A DNA stretch of 36,513 bases from Candidatus Parepulonipiscium sp. PG-Nuni2H_MBin01 (GCA_001994995.1 MDJM01000045.1:1-36513); one strand, 5' to 3'; positions 8,508 to 16,723 are shown, counted from the stretch's first letter. A program made the numbers and translations. Notes: generated by a model not told the origin, from the letters alone.

Positions 8508-10484
8508 TTATGCAGGATTTTGATTTACTACATCTTGCATATATGAAAATGGGTCTACTGGAGTTAATTGCGAGGTATCAGGTAAAGTAGCCTCAACCCC
8601 AGCAACAAACCAATCCATATTTATAATCTGTTCATAGTCACATGTAGCTCCTATCGGCACTCTAAGATTACCTATTGTGTCATATATAGGACCTTTAAAA
8701 ATATTAAACTCATTACTTGTAATACCATATTTAACGCATTCTATAAGATTTTTCATCTGGGGATTAATATTTCTATTGGAATAAAGTATATCAACAATAC
8801 CTGTATCCATCCCTAACCAAAAATTAGTTGGAGTGTTATTACCAGTTTCATAAACCGTTTTCCAAGTACCACTTAGTATATTACGAATAACCTTTTCATA
8901 AAAGACTCCCCAATTCCATATAGCCATTGCATAGTGAGTTTTTTCAAGCGTATTTTTATCTACACTATATATGCCATATTCTTTTGACATATCACCAGCA
9001 ATAGGCAAGTCTTCATTGGAAATAATATCTACACCATATTCTAGTAATTCAGAAGCAACTTTACGGCCTAATTCAGGATTATCCCATCTATTAGTCCATA
9101 AAGCTTTTACTGTTACATTTGGATTCACTGATTTTGCTCCTAAAGTAAATGCATTTACACTAGAAATTATTTGAGATATTGGATATGGTGCAACATAACC
9201 TAATATATTATTTTTTGTCATAGCTCCTGCAACCATTCCTAATATATATCTTGCTTCATGTATCCTACCATAATATAAAGTGAGTGATTTATATGAATGA
9301 GTTGAAGCACAATTAAAAAATTTAACATTTGGGTATTCAAGAGCAACTCTTAAGGCAGGCGCAACAAATGTTGGACTTGTTGTAAACACAACGTCATAAT
9401 TGGCTTGAGCAAGACTCACTAAGTATTCATACGCTGATTGATTTTCAGGTACATTCTCTACAGTAGTAGTATGGATTTCGTCATGAAATATATTAATTAG
9501 GTGCAACCTCCCTAATTCATGTCCATAAACCCATCCAGATGTTTTTGGGGTTTTGGCATAAACAAAAGCTATCTTCAGTGTTTTTTTAGGTGAAAGTAAA
9601 CCCGTCAAACTATCTGTAAAACTACTAAATACACTTTTTTTAGGAGCTTCCAGCGGTGTAGTTTGTACATTGGCTTGATCTTGATGAATAATTGCTAACT
9701 CTTTTATAAAATTTACTATAGACATCTTATCATCTATATCTATACATTTTGTTAACGTATGAATTTTTAAATAGCTTAAAAATGCATCTCCTACTGTAAT
9801 ATCTACTAATCTACATTCCCCTGCTTCTTTGTAAATTGTACAAAAAGGAGTAAATAGTTCGCGAACAAAAATTTTATAACGGTCCTCATCATTTTGTAAA
9901 TCATATGCTTGGATATATCTATTTATATATTCTAACAACTCTTCGAATTTACCTTCTTGACTAAACCAAATAGCATTAACTTGTGTTTCTCGATAAAAAT
10001 CTAAGAATTCATAGTAAATATTATTTAGCTTATCTGTTTTATCACGCTTTGGAATAAGCCTAATCACTTGAGCACTATATGATACTGCATTAACACATTT
10101 TAATACACTAACACGTTTATTTCCTTCCATTACATAAAACTTATTAAAGTATTCATAAACTTTAATAGGATCACGTAACCCCTCCTCAATATGGGCATTA
10201 TAAAGGTTCATCCATTTATAGGCAAACTCTGTATCCGTTTTCATTAACGGTTTAAAGTCAGCTGCAAAAGATGTACTTCTTGAACGAGTATACGTTCCTA
10301 CAACTTTAATAAGTGGAATTTCTATTGTTCCTAATGGAACTTCTGATAAAACTTCGCCATGCTGGATAATCGAATCTAAAGATGGTACATGACCACTTAT
10401 GCCTTGATTCATCTTATAGTTCCAACTTTGTCTAGCTTGTTTGTACTGCAAATTATAAATTTCTTCAATTTCTGCCATATTCAT
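8508..10484 (-). CDS. ParB-like domain fused to BMP/PnrA-type ligand-binding domain
   Basis: 658 residues with two recognisable parts. Residues about 47-145 resemble the ParB/Srx N-terminal fold: an IEIPL start, then DPIKVYE and YVMEGNKRVSVLK (E120, G121, N122, K123, R124), where ParB proteins have the nucleotide-binding GxxR motif. Residues about 303-640 fit the basic membrane protein (BMP) family, i.e. periplasmic-binding-type proteins such as PnrA that bind purine nucleosides (KIAFVYAKTPKTSGWVYGHE; FTTSPTFVAPA; FNCAST; YGRIHEARYILGMVAGAMT). There is no signal peptide or lipobox, so unlike ordinary BMP proteins it should be cytoplasmic. No permease or ATPase gene is near. It may be a ligand sensor; function unknown. 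A one-TM protein gene lies 7 bp upstream, probably co-transcribed. Confidence 0.75.
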   Translation of the reverse strand: MNMAEIEEIYNLQYKQARQSWNYKMNQGISGHVPSLDSIIQHGEVLSEVPLGTIEIPLIKVVGTYTRSRSTSFAADFKPLMKTDTEFAYKWMNLYNAHIEEGLRDPIKVYEYFNKFYVMEGNKRVSVLKCVNAVSYSAQVIRLIPKRDKTDKLNNIYYEFLDFYRETQVNAIWFSQEGKFEELLEYINRYIQAYDLQNDEDRYKIFVRELFTPFCTIYKEAGECRLVDITVGDAFLSYLKIHTLTKCIDIDDKMSIVNFIKELAIIHQDQANVQTTPLEAPKKSVFSSFTDSLTGLLSPKKTLKIAFVYAKTPKTSGWVYGHELGRLHLINIFHDEIHTTTVENVPENQSAYEYLVSLAQANYDVVFTTSPTFVAPALRVALEYPNVKFFNCASTHSYKSLTLYYGRIHEARYILGMVAGAMTKNNILGYVAPYPISQIISSVNAFTLGAKSVNPNVTVKALWTNRWDNPELGRKVASELLEYGVDIISNEDLPIAGDMSKEYGIYSVDKNTLEKTHYAMAIWNWGVFYEKVIRNILSGTWKTVYETGNNTPTNFWLGMDTGIVDILYSNRNINPQMKNLIECVKYGITSNEFNIFKGPIYDTIGNLRVPIGATCDYEQIINMDWFVAGVEATLPDTSQLTPVDPFSYMQDVVNQNPA

Positions 10485-10491
10485 TTTTTAA

Positions 10492-10842
10492 TCACCTCTT
10501 AATAAAAACCTCTAAACTATTCTCATCCATCCCCCAATACAAAGTTCTACCTTCAATTGCATAATACATTTCAAAACCTTTGCCACCAACTATATATCTA
10601 ATTTTTGTGGGAGAAATAATTTCAAAGTTTGGAGAATAGCTCTCATTTTCTAACACAATAGTTCCATTTTTGTTAAATGTAATTTGCTCATTTGTAATTT
10701 GTGATACCCAACTACCGTATATACTAGGATTAAAATAATAATATGCACGATGTATAAAAAATAGTAATAATACAAAAATTAAACCTAAAGTAAGTTTATG
10801 GGTTATGTTTATGTGGGAGTCTTTTTTTGTGTTTGTTGTCAT
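10492..10842 (-). CDS. Small membrane-anchored protein of unknown function
   Basis: 116 residues. A short basic N-terminus is followed by one membrane segment (residues about 15-33, LTLGLIFVLLLFFIHRAYYY). The remaining about 80 residues, probably outside the cell, contain GSWVSQITNEQITFNKNG and a pattern of short strands ending in GRTLYWGMDENSLEVFIKR, like small beta-sheet domains that measure or bind a ligand (GxW ... F..dG ... Y.I); I cannot name the family. The stop is 7 bp before the ParB-BMP start, whose ribosome binding site overlaps this end, so the two are very likely co-transcribed and may work together. Confidence 0.6.
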   Translation of the reverse strand: MTTNTKKDSHINITHKLTLGLIFVLLLFFIHRAYYYFNPSIYGSWVSQITNEQITFNKNGTIVLENESYSPNFEIISPTKIRYIVGGKGFEMYYAIEGRTLYWGMDENSLEVFIKR

Positions 10843-11012
10843 TGAATTTCTCTCTTAATGTTATTTTTATTTATCCGCGCTATATAAAAATTTGCTATAA
10901 TATAAATCATTTATGAATAAATAAATGTCATTAAGACCTATTTCTTGCTATAATTAGGAATTGATATAAACTATACAAATCTAAAAATAGGCGCATACTT
11001 AGTCGGATAAAC

Positions 11013-11162
11013 TTATTTTATTATACTATATTTTCCCTTTTTTTTCAATCTAAAAATAAATCCCAGTGGTGCCATTACAAAAATGGCTCTACTAGGATTC
11101 TGTTTAGCAGCTGCAGGTGAGGCACTTAACACTAATACTAATATCATCGCTATTATCCTCAT
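11013..11162 (-). CDS. 49-residue peptide with signal sequence
   Basis: From ATG 11162-11160, with AAGGGGGAT just upstream, the product is 49 residues. It has a signal-peptide-like start (MRIIAMILVLVLSASPAAA, AxA site before KQ), a second hydrophobic stretch (AIFVMAPLGFIF) and a strongly basic tail (RLKKKGKYSIIK). An earlier in-frame ATG exists but has no better site. It begins 48 bp after the GTPase-NYN gene and is probably in the same transcript. It could be a small membrane peptide, toxin-like peptide or signal; nothing in the sequence decides. Confidence 0.45.
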   Translation of the reverse strand: MRIIAMILVLVLSASPAAAKQNPSRAIFVMAPLGFIFRLKKKGKYSIIK

Positions 11163-11210
11163 TTTATTATCCCCCTTCTTAAAAGTTAGGGTTCCCAAAA
11201 TTAATTATCT

Positions 11211-13808
11211 TTATTTTAGTAATGTTTTGTAAATTTCCCGTGTTTTCTCATCAATGTTATCCATAAAATAATTTTTTTCAGTAGTGTGTGAAGTAGAATA
11301 CTTTTCTAATAATTCATTATTAGCTTTATTAATTTGAATTATTAGGTCTGTAGCAGATAATAAACTAGCGCCTTGGCTTCTTATTATAACTTGTTGTAGA
11401 CCATCAGAAGTAGCAACTGTAATTTTTGCCTCTTTAATATTTTCATGAACAAAATGTTCAATATAATGATCAGCAGTTTGAGCTTCTTTAGTAAATATCA
11501 AATAGATATTGTTATATTTAGTGATTTCTGCAGAAGGACGTTTAACTTTATAAGCATCAAATACCACTAAAATTTCACACTTGCGTATAGCTTGATAATT
11601 AGTAAGATATTCTAATAATTGTGTACGAGCGCTATCTATATTATCTTGTGCAAATTGTCTTAACTCTTCCCAAGCAAATATAATATTATATGCATCAACT
11701 AACAAATACTCTTTTTGCTTATTATATTTTGGTGCTGTTATGACATACGCTTCTTTAGTAGTTTTTTTTATATTGTTCCAACTAGATTTTTTTCCGCTAT
11801 TAGCCCGGGAAGTTTGTTGGATAATTTGATCCACTTCATCAATACTAATGCTAGTAACTGTGTTATGTCTAAAGTTAGTATTTTTTTCTTTCAATGTACG
11901 TTCTATATGCATGTGATTTTCAACTTCATCCCAAGGAACAACATATCCACTACCATTTTTACAAAATATTGACGAAGTTGGATTAGTCGTATCCTTCTCA
12001 ACGTTATAACTTATTTGTTCTATTACTTCATCAGTATTATGACAAATTCCATAACTATCAAAAGTTAATGTCATTTTACCAAATCCTTTTGTATAAGATA
12101 TTAGCTCCTTTTGATAGTTTCTCATAGTAGTAACTGGAGCTATACCTGTAATTATTGCATCCTGGTTAATTATATTTGGTGCATCCGTTTTTGAATACAT
12201 TCTATCTACATCATTTAGTACCCGTCCTAACATATTTTCTGGAACTATAATTTCAAATCTATAATAAGGTTCTAGTAAAACTGACTTGGCTTGCATTAAT
12301 CCTTGTCTAACAGCCCGAACTGTGGCTTCTCTAAAATCACCTGGTGAAGTGTGTTTATTATGTGACTTTCCAGTAACAAAACTTATTTTTATATCAGTAA
12401 TTTCACTACCAGTTAATACTCCTCTATGACATTCATTTTGTAGACTAAATAAAACTTGCTTTTGATAATTTTTCTCTAGCATATCATCCAAACATATATT
12501 AACAATTTGGATACCACTTCCTCGTGGTAGAGCCTCTAATAAGACATGAACTTCTGCATAATGACGTAATGGTTCAAAATGACCAATCCCCTCTACCGTA
12601 TCACTAATAGATTCTTTATATAAGACCTTCCCCTCACCAAAATATAAATCAATATCAAATCTCTTCTTAGCTATGTGCTGTAATATTTCAATTTGAATAT
12701 CACCCATAATTTTAACCTGAATTTCTTTAAGTATCTCATCCCATAAAACACATAACATAGGATCTTCTTCTTGTAATTGTAGTAAATTTGAGTATACAAT
12801 TTTTTCATTATAACCAGGAGGCACTAAAACTTGGTATGTTAGAATCGGTTCAATTATAGGAATATAATCATTAGCTTCTGCCCCTATTCCATCCCCAATA
12901 AACGTATTTAGTAAACCTGTTACTGCACAAATACCTCCACTAGCAATAGATTGTATAGCTTCATACTTTTCGCCTGAATATAATCTAATTTGGTTTATCT
13001 TCTCTATTTCATCCCCTATTTTGATCTGGTCACGTACAGTCAAATTGCCACCTATAATTTTAAGATGGGTCTCTCTATTACCAAATTGGTCTTTTGTAAT
13101 CTTAAAGACTTTAGCTGCAAATTTTTCCTTATATTTTTTAATTATAATTAAATCACATATATCATCAATAAAATCTTTAACCCCTTCTAATTTTAAGGCT
13201 GAACCTAAATAGCAAGGAAATACAATTCTGTTTGCAATTGACTCTTTTATAATATTTTGTTCAATCATATTGTTTTCCACATATACTTCCATCAAATTTT
13301 CACTACACATCGCTAAATTTTCATATAACTCATCAGAGTCAGTAAATACAAAACAGTTTTCATTTAATTGAGATTGTATTTTTGATATTACTTTTTGTTT
13401 ATTGTAACTCGGATGATCGATTTTATTAATAAAAATGAATACTGGTAAATGGTATTTATAAAGTAAATTCCATAAAGTTTTAGTATGTCCTGTAATTTCA
13501 TCCGTTGCACTAATTACTAAAATAGCATAATCCAATACCTGCAGAGTTCGTTCCATTTCTGTAGAAAAATCAACATGTCCTGGGGTATCAAGTAAAAATA
13601 TTTCTTTATTTTTATGAGTGAATATAGCTTGTTTTGAAAATATAGTAATACCACGACTTTTTTCTAATTCATATGAATCTAAAAATGCATCTTTCTTGTC
13701 AACTCGTCCGATTTTTTTTAATGCACCAGTGGTATATAATAAAGCTTCCGCTAAAGTAGTTTTACCTGAATCTACATGAGCCAAAATTCCAATTACTATT
13801 TTATCCAT
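11211..13808 (-). CDS. TetM/EF-G-like ribosomal GTPase fused to YacP/Rae1-like NYN nuclease
   Basis: 865 residues. The first about 650 residues follow TetM-type ribosomal protection proteins, EF-G relatives that act at the ribosomal A site: G1 AHVDSGKT (10-17), G2 RGIT (52-55), G3 DTPGHVD (74-80), G4 NKID (128-131), and late domains with GDFREATVRAVRQGL and PVTTMRNYQKELISYTKG. After a linker, residues about 700-835 match the YacP/Rae1 NYN fold: YLLVDAYNIIFAWEELRQ, VVFDAYKVK, FTKEAQTADHYIE, VATSDGLQQVII with the acidic residues of the active site. Rae1 of B. subtilis cuts mRNA in the A site, so the fusion makes functional sense. Resistance to tetracycline should not be assumed. The coiled-coil gene lies 31 bp upstream. 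Confidence 0.85.
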   Translation of the reverse strand: MDKIVIGILAHVDSGKTTLAEALLYTTGALKKIGRVDKKDAFLDSYELEKSRGITIFSKQAIFTHKNKEIFLLDTPGHVDFSTEMERTLQVLDYAILVISATDEITGHTKTLWNLLYKYHLPVFIFINKIDHPSYNKQKVISKIQSQLNENCFVFTDSDELYENLAMCSENLMEVYVENNMIEQNIIKESIANRIVFPCYLGSALKLEGVKDFIDDICDLIIIKKYKEKFAAKVFKITKDQFGNRETHLKIIGGNLTVRDQIKIGDEIEKINQIRLYSGEKYEAIQSIASGGICAVTGLLNTFIGDGIGAEANDYIPIIEPILTYQVLVPPGYNEKIVYSNLLQLQEEDPMLCVLWDEILKEIQVKIMGDIQIEILQHIAKKRFDIDLYFGEGKVLYKESISDTVEGIGHFEPLRHYAEVHVLLEALPRGSGIQIVNICLDDMLEKNYQKQVLFSLQNECHRGVLTGSEITDIKISFVTGKSHNKHTSPGDFREATVRAVRQGLMQAKSVLLEPYYRFEIIVPENMLGRVLNDVDRMYSKTDAPNIINQDAIITGIAPVTTMRNYQKELISYTKGFGKMTLTFDSYGICHNTDEVIEQISYNVEKDTTNPTSSIFCKNGSGYVVPWDEVENHMHIERTLKEKNTNFRHNTVTSISIDEVDQIIQQTSRANSGKKSSWNNIKKTTKEAYVITAPKYNKQKEYLLVDAYNIIFAWEELRQFAQDNIDSARTQLLEYLTNYQAIRKCEILVVFDAYKVKRPSAEITKYNNIYLIFTKEAQTADHYIEHFVHENIKEAKITVATSDGLQQVIIRSQGASLLSATDLIIQINKANNELLEKYSTSHTTEKNYFMDNIDEKTREIYKTLLK

Positions 13809-13839
13809 AAGTTTATCCTTTTCTATAATTAAAGCATTT

Positions 13840-14676
13840 TTAATTATCTAATTTTTTATTTAACGCTTCTATTATTATAGTATGTTCTTCTTTAATTAAT
13901 TCAAGCCTACTATTAAATTCAAGCTTTTGTTCCAATATTGTATTCTTAGTTTGTAATTCATATTGTTGGGTTAAATTAGTAAGTTCAGTCTTATGTTGTA
14001 TTTGTAAACTAGTTAACTGATCTTTTAGCTTTTCATTTTCTCGTCTTAAAAACCACATATCGGAGGATTGTTCTTCCTGTTTACTAATAAGTCCTTGGTT
14101 AGCAAGTTTACATTGCTCTAGTTCTATAGTTAAATGTTCAGTTTGAGTTATGTTTTTTTGTAAATTGATTATTTCTTCTTCTAGTTTAGAGCTTAATAAA
14201 CGTTCTTTTTTTAATTGAATAGTAGTTTCAGCAGTAATGTCATTATATTTAGTGCAACGTTGCTCTAATTTTTCTATATTTTTATTAATTTCTATTATTT
14301 TACCATTTTGTTCAGCTATAATTTCTTCTTTAGCTAATAATTGAAACTCTAAGTTCTTAATTAAATTATTTTTTTCTTCTATAGTCGTTGTCTTAGCAGA
14401 TATATTAGTTTGATATAAATTCTTATGTTCAACCAATATTACCTCGGCTTTATCATGTAAATTAAGATATAATTTTTGAATCCTTTTTAGCAAGCGTTGT
14501 AATTCATCAATATCGGTATAATCAAAATGAGATATTTCACGACTTTTTTCTAATTTATAGGATTCTAAAAGCATAGCTATAAATTCTTTGCTAGTTACTT
14601 CATGAGATTTAATTAATTCTAATAATTCGGCTTTCATTTCTGGATTCATTTTTATTCCAAAAGTTATATCAGACAT
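13840..14676 (-). CDS. Ribbon-helix-helix-like protein with long coiled coil
   Basis: 278 residues. The first about 45 (DITFGIKMNPEMKAELLEL... SKEFIAMLLESYKLEK) have the strand-helix-helix pattern of ribbon-helix-helix DNA-binding proteins. Residues about 60-278 are almost entirely heptad-rich helix with many E, K, Q and L, i.e. a long coiled coil. This architecture resembles plasmid and integrative-element proteins with an N-terminal DNA-binding part and a filament-like tail (KfrA-like in layout only, no homology claimed). TTAGGAG precedes the ATG. The promoter region holds two overlapping inverted repeats, suggesting autoregulation. The GTPase-NYN gene follows after 31 bp and is probably co-transcribed. 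Confidence 0.55.
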   Translation of the reverse strand: MSDITFGIKMNPEMKAELLELIKSHEVTSKEFIAMLLESYKLEKSREISHFDYTDIDELQRLLKRIQKLYLNLHDKAEVILVEHKNLYQTNISAKTTTIEEKNNLIKNLEFQLLAKEEIIAEQNGKIIEINKNIEKLEQRCTKYNDITAETTIQLKKERLLSSKLEEEIINLQKNITQTEHLTIELEQCKLANQGLISKQEEQSSDMWFLRRENEKLKDQLTSLQIQHKTELTNLTQQYELQTKNTILEQKLEFNSRLELIKEEHTIIIEALNKKLDN

Positions 14677-14689
14677 ATTTTTGCTCCTA

Positions 14690-14751
14690 ACTAAAGTTAA
14701 CCGTTTAAATTAAGGCTAACTTTAGTATAATAAATAGTTAACCTTAATTTA
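14690..14751 (-). promoter_or_regulatory. Overlapping inverted repeats upstream of the RHH/coiled-coil gene
   Basis: ACTAAAGTTA (14690-14699) is inverted at 14717-14726, and TAAATTAAGGCTAAC (14706-14720) is inverted at 14737-14751 with one mismatch. Both surround a -10-like TATACT on - (14729-14724); the -35 is weak. Likely an operator for the adjacent DNA-binding protein. Confidence 0.5.
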
Positions 14752-14842
14752 GGGATACTAGTAGTTTAACATATTATCTGACATATTACAACATATTTCT
14801 TATAATTTTAAGTTATAGGTCTTGGGGTTTAGATTTATTCAG

Positions 14843-14913
14843 AAAAAAGGAGGAATAAAATGTGTAATTTTTATAAAATAACTTTATTTTTTAATCCTAC
14901 TTTTTTAAATTTT
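14843..14913 (-). terminator. Terminator-like hairpin after the DnaD-like gene
   Basis: AAAAAAGGAGGA near 14843-14854 pairs with TCCTACTTTTTT at 14895-14906 (one mismatch). On - it ends in TTTTTTCT. The AT-rich loop is large, about 40 nt, so confidence is moderate. Confidence 0.5.
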
Positions 14914-14922
14914 TAGATAATT

Positions 14923-16632
14923 TTAACAAAATATCAAACCTTCATCATTATCTATAGTACTCTTTGGAAACGGTAAATCTTCATCGTTATCTATAGTATT
15001 CCTTGGAAACGGTAAATCTTCGTCATTATCTATAGTATTCTTTGGAAACGGTAAATCTTCGTCATTATCTATAGTATTCTTTGGAAATGGCAAATCTTCA
15101 TCGTTATCCATAGTATTTTTTGGAAACGGAAGGTCTTTATCATAAGTTTTCTCTTCATTTGCTTCTCTAATACGTCTATGATACTCTAATTCTAATCTAT
15201 CAATTTCATTATAATCTAAATTGTGCCCTTCCATTGCATAAAATGGTTGTGTACTAGATACAATTTTCTTTGGTCTAACCTTTTCTTCCCTTGTTTTATT
15301 AATATATTTAGGACAGTCTAATTCTAGGCTATTATTTGTATCTGCAACTACTTCCTCCATTTTAGTTATACAAGATGGTTGAGAATTACATTCATGTTGT
15401 TCAGTGTCCTTACTACCTGCTTCTCTAATACGGTTATGATATTCTATCTCTAATCTATCAATTTCGTTATAATCTAAGTTATGACCTTGCATTGCATAAA
15501 ACGGTTGTGTACTAGATACGATTTTCTTTGGTTTAATCTTTTCTTTATTTATTTCCCATGCGTTATTATAAGTTTCTACTTCAGCTAAATTAGAGACATT
15601 ATTTTCTTTCCATTTATCTAAAATTTTAACTACATAAGCAAAAGGATTTTTAACATTAGGATTAAGTGTTGTTATCTCACAAGCTTTTTTTATTGCTTCT
15701 ATAGTAAAATAATTTTTATATTTAACAAGTTTAATTATCATAGGCCGTTTAGGAGTCTCAATGTACAAGTCTTTGTGAAGTACATTAAAGAATGTAGTAT
15801 AATCGTTATCATCACAAACAATATTTGTACGCTCAGTTACTTGTTCTAGTTGTGCTTTTTGTTTTAATAGTGTTCTTTGTTGTTCTAATTGCTCTCTTTG
15901 TATTAGCAATGTTTTTTGTTCTTCTAGTTGTTCACTTTGTTTTAATAATGCTTTTTGCTGTTCTAGTTGTGTGTTTTGTCTTAGTAATGCTTTTTGTTGT
16001 TCTAGTTGTTCTGTTTCTATACATTGATTTTTTAAGTGATTAACTCGCTCTATTATCTGTTTAGCAAGTTTATCATTATTTTTATCATTACTACCACAAC
16101 TGTGAGTTTCATGTTTGTTGTTGTTCTTAATATATGGTTTATAAAATTTATTTTTAGTATTTTCTTGTGACGGTGTCGGAATTTCCGTTAAAGGCATTTC
16201 GGTAGACATACTGATATTACTAGCATTACTAGAATATCCATTTTTTTTAGCAATTTTCTTCTCTGTTTTCTGGATCCAAAATTCTTTAACATGTTGTTGA
16301 GGCGTATCATATACTTCATATTTCCAACCTCTCATACGCCCATTAGGTAATTGTATTGCCCTTTTAAGAATATAACCAGCAGCTTCAAGTTCATTAATCG
16401 CTCTGTTAATTCTTTTTATACTCTCCACCATAAATTTTTTTATAAAAGCTGTTTTAATGCTAAAATTTTCTATATATTTATGTTTAAATATAATCATCAT
16501 AACTTTAGTAGCTACAGCAGAGAGATTATTATTTTCTAAAAGTTCATTCCCTATAATTGTATAGGTATCATATTGATTTTTTAAATTTAGTATAGTAGTG
16601 TTTGCCCAAGTTTGGTTTGCGTTTTTCATCAT
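14923..16632 (-). CDS. DnaD-like replication protein with three sets of internal repeats
   Basis: 569 residues. Residues about 20-110 fit a winged helix of replisome-organiser type (NNLSAVATKVMMIIFKHKY ... INRAINELEAAGYILKRA). Residues about 277-346 fit the DnaD/DnaB_2-like domain, ending in NPFAYVVKILDKWKENNV, close to the YIxxILxxWK signature used for helicase loading in phage and plasmid proteins. Between them lie four 13-residue coiled-coil repeats (209-264). A 39-residue block starting PKKIVSSTQPFYAM occurs twice (367-405 and 453-491), and the C-terminus is five and a half copies of a 13-residue unit DEDLPFPKNTIDN. AAAGGA lies 8 nt before the ATG. Plasmid or phage origin is likely. No recombinase or relaxase is in the window. 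Confidence 0.6.
   Translation of the reverse strand: MMKNANQTWANTTILNLKNQYDTYTIIGNELLENNNLSAVATKVMMIIFKHKYIENFSIKTAFIKKFMVESIKRINRAINELEAAGYILKRAIQLPNGRMRGWKYEVYDTPQQHVKEFWIQKTEKKIAKKNGYSSNASNISMSTEMPLTEIPTPSQENTKNKFYKPYIKNNNKHETHSCGSNDKNNDKLAKQIIERVNHLKNQCIETEQLEQQKALLRQNTQLEQQKALLKQSEQLEEQKTLLIQREQLEQQRTLLKQKAQLEQVTERTNIVCDDNDYTTFFNVLHKDLYIETPKRPMIIKLVKYKNYFTIEAIKKACEITTLNPNVKNPFAYVVKILDKWKENNVSNLAEVETYNNAWEINKEKIKPKKIVSSTQPFYAMQGHNLDYNEIDRLEIEYHNRIREAGSKDTEQHECNSQPSCITKMEEVVADTNNSLELDCPKYINKTREEKVRPKKIVSSTQPFYAMEGHNLDYNEIDRLELEYHRRIREANEEKTYDKDLPFPKNTMDNDEDLPFPKNTIDNDEDLPFPKNTIDNDEDLPFPRNTIDNDEDLPFPKSTIDNDEGLIFC
14926..15141 (-). repeat. 39-bp in-frame tandem repeats (C-terminal DEDLPFP units)
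   Basis: Five full and one truncated 39-bp unit, each coding for DEDLPFPKNTIDN or a close variant (K/R, N/S, I/M changes). The last unit ends DEGLIFC and the stop. The acidic-aromatic-proline unit looks like a repeated short binding peptide. Confidence 0.9.
15160..15534 (-). repeat. Internal duplication of a 39-residue block
   Basis: Codons 367-405 (15534-15418) and 453-491 (15276-15160) encode near-identical blocks sharing KKIVSSTQPFYAM-GHNLDYNEIDRLE-EYH-RIREA; the only visible changes are conservative. The spacing between them is 47 codons. Confidence 0.85.
15841..16008 (-). repeat. 39-bp in-frame repeats coding for coiled-coil units
   Basis: Four 13-residue units of QLEQQKALLKQxx (residues 209-260) plus a partial fifth QLEQ. 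The antisense strand reads as a hydrophobic frame, which is an artefact of this repeat. Confidence 0.85.
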
Positions 16633-16656
16633 ATCAATTTTCCTTTATAAATGAAT

Positions 16657-16701
16657 TAGAATATACAAAATTTTTCGATAACTAGAATATGTCCAATTTT
16701 T
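16657..16701. repeat. Paired direct repeats before the DnaD-like gene
   Basis: TAGAATAT-n5-ATTTTT occurs at 16657-16675 and again at 16683-16701, 26 bp apart start to start, in the promoter region between the DnaD-like gene and the divergent promoter. Possible iteron-like or operator sites. Confidence 0.4.
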
Positions 16702-16723
16702 AGTAAAAAATATCAAAAAAAGG

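Noticed and set aside
11211..13808. Acquired tetracycline-resistance gene
   Set aside because: Composition matches the neighbours, the protein has an extra nuclease domain and no mobile-element genes flank it, so a housekeeping or stress role is more likely than acquired resistance.
14860..14916. 17-codon frame on + with a strong AAGGAGG site
   Set aside because: The ribosome binding site is one arm of the terminator hairpin that ends the leftward DnaD-like gene; no support for a peptide.
14926..15141. CRISPR-like array of 39-bp direct repeats
   Set aside because: The units are adjacent with no unique spacers, keep the reading frame and change mostly conservatively, so they are protein-coding tandem repeats.
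15825..16043. Hydrophobic reading frame on + (poly-Leu/Val, membrane-like)
   Set aside because: It is the antisense of the QLEQQKALL coiled-coil repeat; CAA and GAA codons read backwards give Leu, Val and Phe.
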